Shown here in pieces: positions 6,028 to 8,012 of a stretch of DNA of 8,012 bases. Each line of letters begins with the position of its first letter. Position 1 is the first letter of the stretch. Origin of the DNA: an uncultured bacterium (GTDB taxonomy: Bacteria > Methylomirabilota > Methylomirabilia > Rokubacteriales > CSP1-6); contig CAMLFJ010000126.1 of assembly GCA_946479205.1 (NCBI GenBank), positions 1 through 8,012 on the forward strand, given 5' to 3'. Under the pieces are notes generated by a model. It was not told the DNA's origin. It made no database searches and saw nothing but the letters and a program-made list of their open reading frames with translations. Both the position numbers and the translations under genes were made by a program.

Positions 6028-7013
6028 CGGGCGAGATGCTCGAACCAGGTTCGGGTGGCCGCTTCGATCTTCTCGGGGGTCCACAGGGGGGCCGCTCTCC
6101 ACTCCTCGATCTGGCCGAGCATCGCGGCGACCCCGTCCGGGAACGACACCTCGGGTTTCCACCCGAGGGCGCGCTGGATGCGCCCCACGTCGGCCCACGT
6201 GCAGTCGGGCTCGCCCGGGCGCTTCGGCACGTGCACCACATCGCCCCCCATCAGCTCGATGAGCCGGTTGATGGTCTGGGGATCGCCCGCGCCCAGGTTG
6301 AAGACCTGGCCGCTCTCCGCGGATTCGGCGGCCATGAGATAGGCCCGGGCCACGTCGGTCACGTACACGAAGTCCCGCCGCTGGGAGCCGTCCCCGACCA
6401 CCGTGAAGGGCTTGCCGTGGAGCTTCTGGGCCAGGAAGACCCCGAACACCGCGCCGTAGGCTCCGGTGGTGCGCACGCGCGGCCCGTACACGTTGAACAT
6501 GCGGATCGAGATCACGGGCAGCCGGTACACCTGGCCCCAGTGCAGCGCCGCGCTCTCCCCCAGGTACTTGCTGAGCGCGTAGGGGTACTCCGGCCGGATG
6601 GGCGCCTGCTCCGTGGTCGGCAGCTCGGTGGCCATCCCGTAGCAGGAGGACGACGCGGCGTAGACGAACTTGCGGACCCCCGCGTGACGGGACGCCTCCA
6701 GGACCGCGAGGGTGCCGTTCACGTTGGCCCGCATGTACTCGAGCGGCCGCTCGATCGAGGGGACGATGTCCCCGATGCCGCCGAAGTGGAAGACGTGGTC
6801 CGCGCCCTTGAACAGGCGGGAATCCGCCGTCACCGTGCACATGTCGATCTCGTGGAACTCCACGCGCGGCTCGCGCCGGTGCTGCGCGAGGTTCTCGGCC
6901 CGGCCGGTCGCCAGATTGTCGATCACCACGACCGAGTAGCCCCGGGCGACCAGCAGATCGACCATGTGGCTGCCGATGAACCCCGCCCCCCCGGTGACGA
7001 CGGCGCGCGGCAT
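6024..7013 (-). CDS. UDP-glucose 4-epimerase-like NAD-dependent SDR
   Basis: A complete 329-residue extended SDR resembling GalE and other NDP-sugar 4-epimerases or dehydratases. It carries the GGAGFIGS nucleotide loop at 8-15, an acidic residue after the second strand (VVVIDNL, Asp32), the SSS segment at 121-123, the catalytic YALSK at 145-149 and RMFNVYGPR at 171-179. RRDFVYVTD at 212-220 is the usual substrate-domain motif. The length is normal for the family. The ATG at 7013 puts the Rossmann glycine loop at the expected position. No good Shine-Dalgarno sequence is visible, but the start lies only 3 bases after the stop of the upstream SDR, so coupled translation is likely. Its stop overlaps the next start as ATGA. 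The usual HLAA-type segment after strand 4 reads HFGGIGDIVPS here, which suggests a subfamily different from classical GalE. The exact substrate is not determinable. Confidence 0.93.
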   Translation of the reverse strand: MPRAVVTGGAGFIGSHMVDLLVARGYSVVVIDNLATGRAENLAQHRREPRVEFHEIDMCTVTADSRLFKGADHVFHFGGIGDIVPSIERPLEYMRANVNGTLAVLEASRHAGVRKFVYAASSSCYGMATELPTTEQAPIRPEYPYALSKYLGESAALHWGQVYRLPVISIRMFNVYGPRVRTTGAYGAVFGVFLAQKLHGKPFTVVGDGSQRRDFVYVTDVARAYLMAAESAESGQVFNLGAGDPQTINRLIELMGGDVVHVPKRPGEPDCTWADVGRIQRALGWKPEVSFPDGVAAMLGQIEEWRAAPLWTPEKIEAATRTWFEHLAR

Positions 7014-7016
7014 CGC

Positions 7017-8012
7017 TCAGGCCAGCCCGGACGCCTGGATTGTCTTGACGTTGTAGTACCGGACGTCGTTCAGGGGATCCGGGATGCGCCCGGTCCGGAA
7101 GGCCGCGCACAGATCCACCACCGCGTCCTCGATGGTCCGCTGGGGGGTCCAGCCGAGCTCACGCTTGATCCTCTCGGAGGACACGTGATACGAGCGCGTG
7201 TCGTTGCTCGGCACCGTCTCCATCGTGATGGGACCGAGCTGCGGCATCTCGCGGCTCACGATGCCCCGCACCAGCTCGCCGAGCTGGGCCACCGTGTGGT
7301 TCTGATAGGCCGCGTTGAAGGTCTTGCCCGCGATCATGTCCGCGGGCATGTCGAGCAGCTCCACGTAGAGGTCGCTGATGTCCTCGATGTGAATGTTCGG
7401 GCGCTTCTGGGCGCCGCCGAAGATGGTGATGCGCCGCTGGTTGACCGCGAGGCTGGTGAGGATGTTGACGGTCAGGTCCAGCCGCTGCCGGGGCGAATAC
7501 CCGCAGACGGTGGCGGGACGGATGATCACGGTGGTGAACTCGGGGGCCTGGTAGCGAAGCAGGATGGGCTCGCACATGCCCTTGTACTTGTTGTAGTCGG
7601 TGAGCGGCACGAGCGGGTGGTCCTCGGTGACGTCGGGGGCGTCGCTCACCCCGTAGACGCTCGAGGTCGAGGCGTAGACGAACCGGCGGGCGCCCGCCCG
7701 GCGCGAGATGCCGACCAGCGGCTCGAAGCAGTCGTAGTTGATCGAGCGGCTCAGCCCCGGGTTGAGCTCGAAGCTCGGGTCGTTCGAGATGCAGGCGAGG
7801 TGGATCACCGAGTCCACTCCCGCGGTGACCTTGGCGAGGGCCTTCTCGTCCCGGATGTCCGCCTTCACCAGCTCGAGGGCCGGGTGCTTCGGGAGCACGT
7901 CGGTGCCGAACAGGAAGAGATCGATGACCCGGACCCGGTAGTCCCGGGCCAGGAGCTTCGGGACGAGCACCGCCCCGACGTATCCCCCGCCGCCGGTCAC
8001 GAGCACCGTCGG
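7017..8012 (-). CDS. NAD-dependent epimerase/dehydratase (extended SDR), 5'-partial
   Basis: Nucleotide-sugar epimerase or dehydratase of the extended short-chain dehydrogenase family, expected to be cytosolic and to use bound NAD(P). The frame is open to the window edge, where the first codons read P-T-V-L-V-T-G. A GTG at 8006 could serve as a start, but it lies inside the first beta strand of the Rossmann fold, so the true start is probably a few codons beyond the window. Numbering from that GTG, the GGGGYVG nucleotide loop is at about 5-11, a catalytic Ser lies in YASTSS (111-116), and the YxxxK pair is Tyr138/Lys142. The C-terminal half holds RPNIHIEDI, typical of the sugar-binding part of this family, and ends in YYNVKTIQASGLA. 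It is the first visible gene of the operon, 3 bases before the next SDR. The substrate cannot be read from sequence; 4-epimerase, 4,6-dehydratase or reductase roles are all possible. Confidence 0.9.
   Translation of the reverse strand, partial: PTVLVTGGGGYVGAVLVPKLLARDYRVRVIDLFLFGTDVLPKHPALELVKADIRDEKALAKVTAGVDSVIHLACISNDPSFELNPGLSRSINYDCFEPLVGISRRAGARRFVYASTSSVYGVSDAPDVTEDHPLVPLTDYNKYKGMCEPILLRYQAPEFTTVIIRPATVCGYSPRQRLDLTVNILTSLAVNQRRITIFGGAQKRPNIHIEDISDLYVELLDMPADMIAGKTFNAAYQNHTVAQLGELVRGIVSREMPQLGPITMETVPSNDTRSYHVSSERIKRELGWTPQRTIEDAVVDLCAAFRTGRIPDPLNDVRYYNVKTIQASGLA

Noticed and set aside
5030..6241. Second minus-strand open frame (403 codons) inside the HldE-like gene
   Set aside because: It is a frame-shifted reading of the HldE-like coding region, dominated by Arg, Gly and Pro, with no motif of its own.
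4501..6342. Plus-strand open frame of 613 codons opposite the HldE-like gene
   Set aside because: It is the antisense shadow of the HldE-like gene and part of the SDR gene. No domain is recognisable and composition is skewed, so I see no reason to call a gene.
6028..7110. N-terminal extension of the HldE-like frame (872 codons in total)
   Set aside because: The extra 361 codons lie over the coding sequence of the preceding SDR in a different frame and translate to Arg/Gly/Pro-rich sequence. The ATGA junction at 6027 gives a natural start just before the nucleotidyltransferase domain.
1..8012. Promoters, terminators, tRNAs, CRISPR arrays, insertion sequences
   Set aside because: There is no intergenic space longer than 3 bases. 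I saw no direct-repeat array, no terminal inverted repeats, no tRNA-like sequence and no hairpin followed by a T-run.

Overview
The window is a tightly packed block of nine genes, all on the minus strand and read from the right edge (8012) to the left edge (1). The DNA is visibly very GC-rich and third codon positions are dominated by G and C. This produces long antisense open frames that are not genes. No rRNA, tRNA, mobile element, CRISPR array or taxonomic marker is present, so the organism cannot be named. GC content, gene style and a heptose-type sugar pathway fit a high-GC bacterium, perhaps an uncultivated environmental lineage. That is only a guess.

Layout in transcription order: (1) NAD-dependent epimerase/dehydratase of the extended SDR type, 5' end cut by the window edge (8012-7017); (2) second SDR, UDP-glucose 4-epimerase-like (7013-6024); (3) bifunctional nucleotidyltransferase-PfkB kinase resembling HldE with its two domains in swapped order (6027-4492); (4) Gfo/Idh/MocA oxidoreductase (4495-3581); (5) UDP-glucose/GDP-mannose dehydrogenase-family protein that lacks the catalytic cysteine (3584-2286); (6) GmhB-like HAD phosphatase (2289-1753); (7) GmhA-like SIS isomerase (1756-1157); (8) third SDR (1160-264); (9) start of a SAM-dependent methyltransferase that runs off the left edge (271-1).

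There is essentially no intergenic DNA. Genes 1 and 2 are 3 bases apart, genes 2 through 8 are joined by six consecutive 4-base ATGA or GTGA overlaps, and genes 8 and 9 overlap by 8 bases. This is one translationally coupled operon segment; its promoter and terminator lie outside the window.

Functionally, genes 7, 3 and 6 supply the three activities that turn sedoheptulose 7-phosphate into an NDP-activated heptose: isomerase, kinase plus nucleotidyltransferase, and 1,7-bisphosphate phosphatase. The SDRs, the Gfo/Idh/MocA enzyme, the cysteine-less dehydrogenase-like protein and the methyltransferase look like tailoring steps on that or a related nucleotide sugar. The likely end product is an unusual, possibly oxidised or epimerised and methylated, surface-glycan sugar. 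No glycosyltransferase, flippase or polymerase is visible here, so the destination of the sugar is not shown. The most notable points are the catalytic Cys-to-Asn change in gene 5 and the reversed HldE domain order in gene 3.
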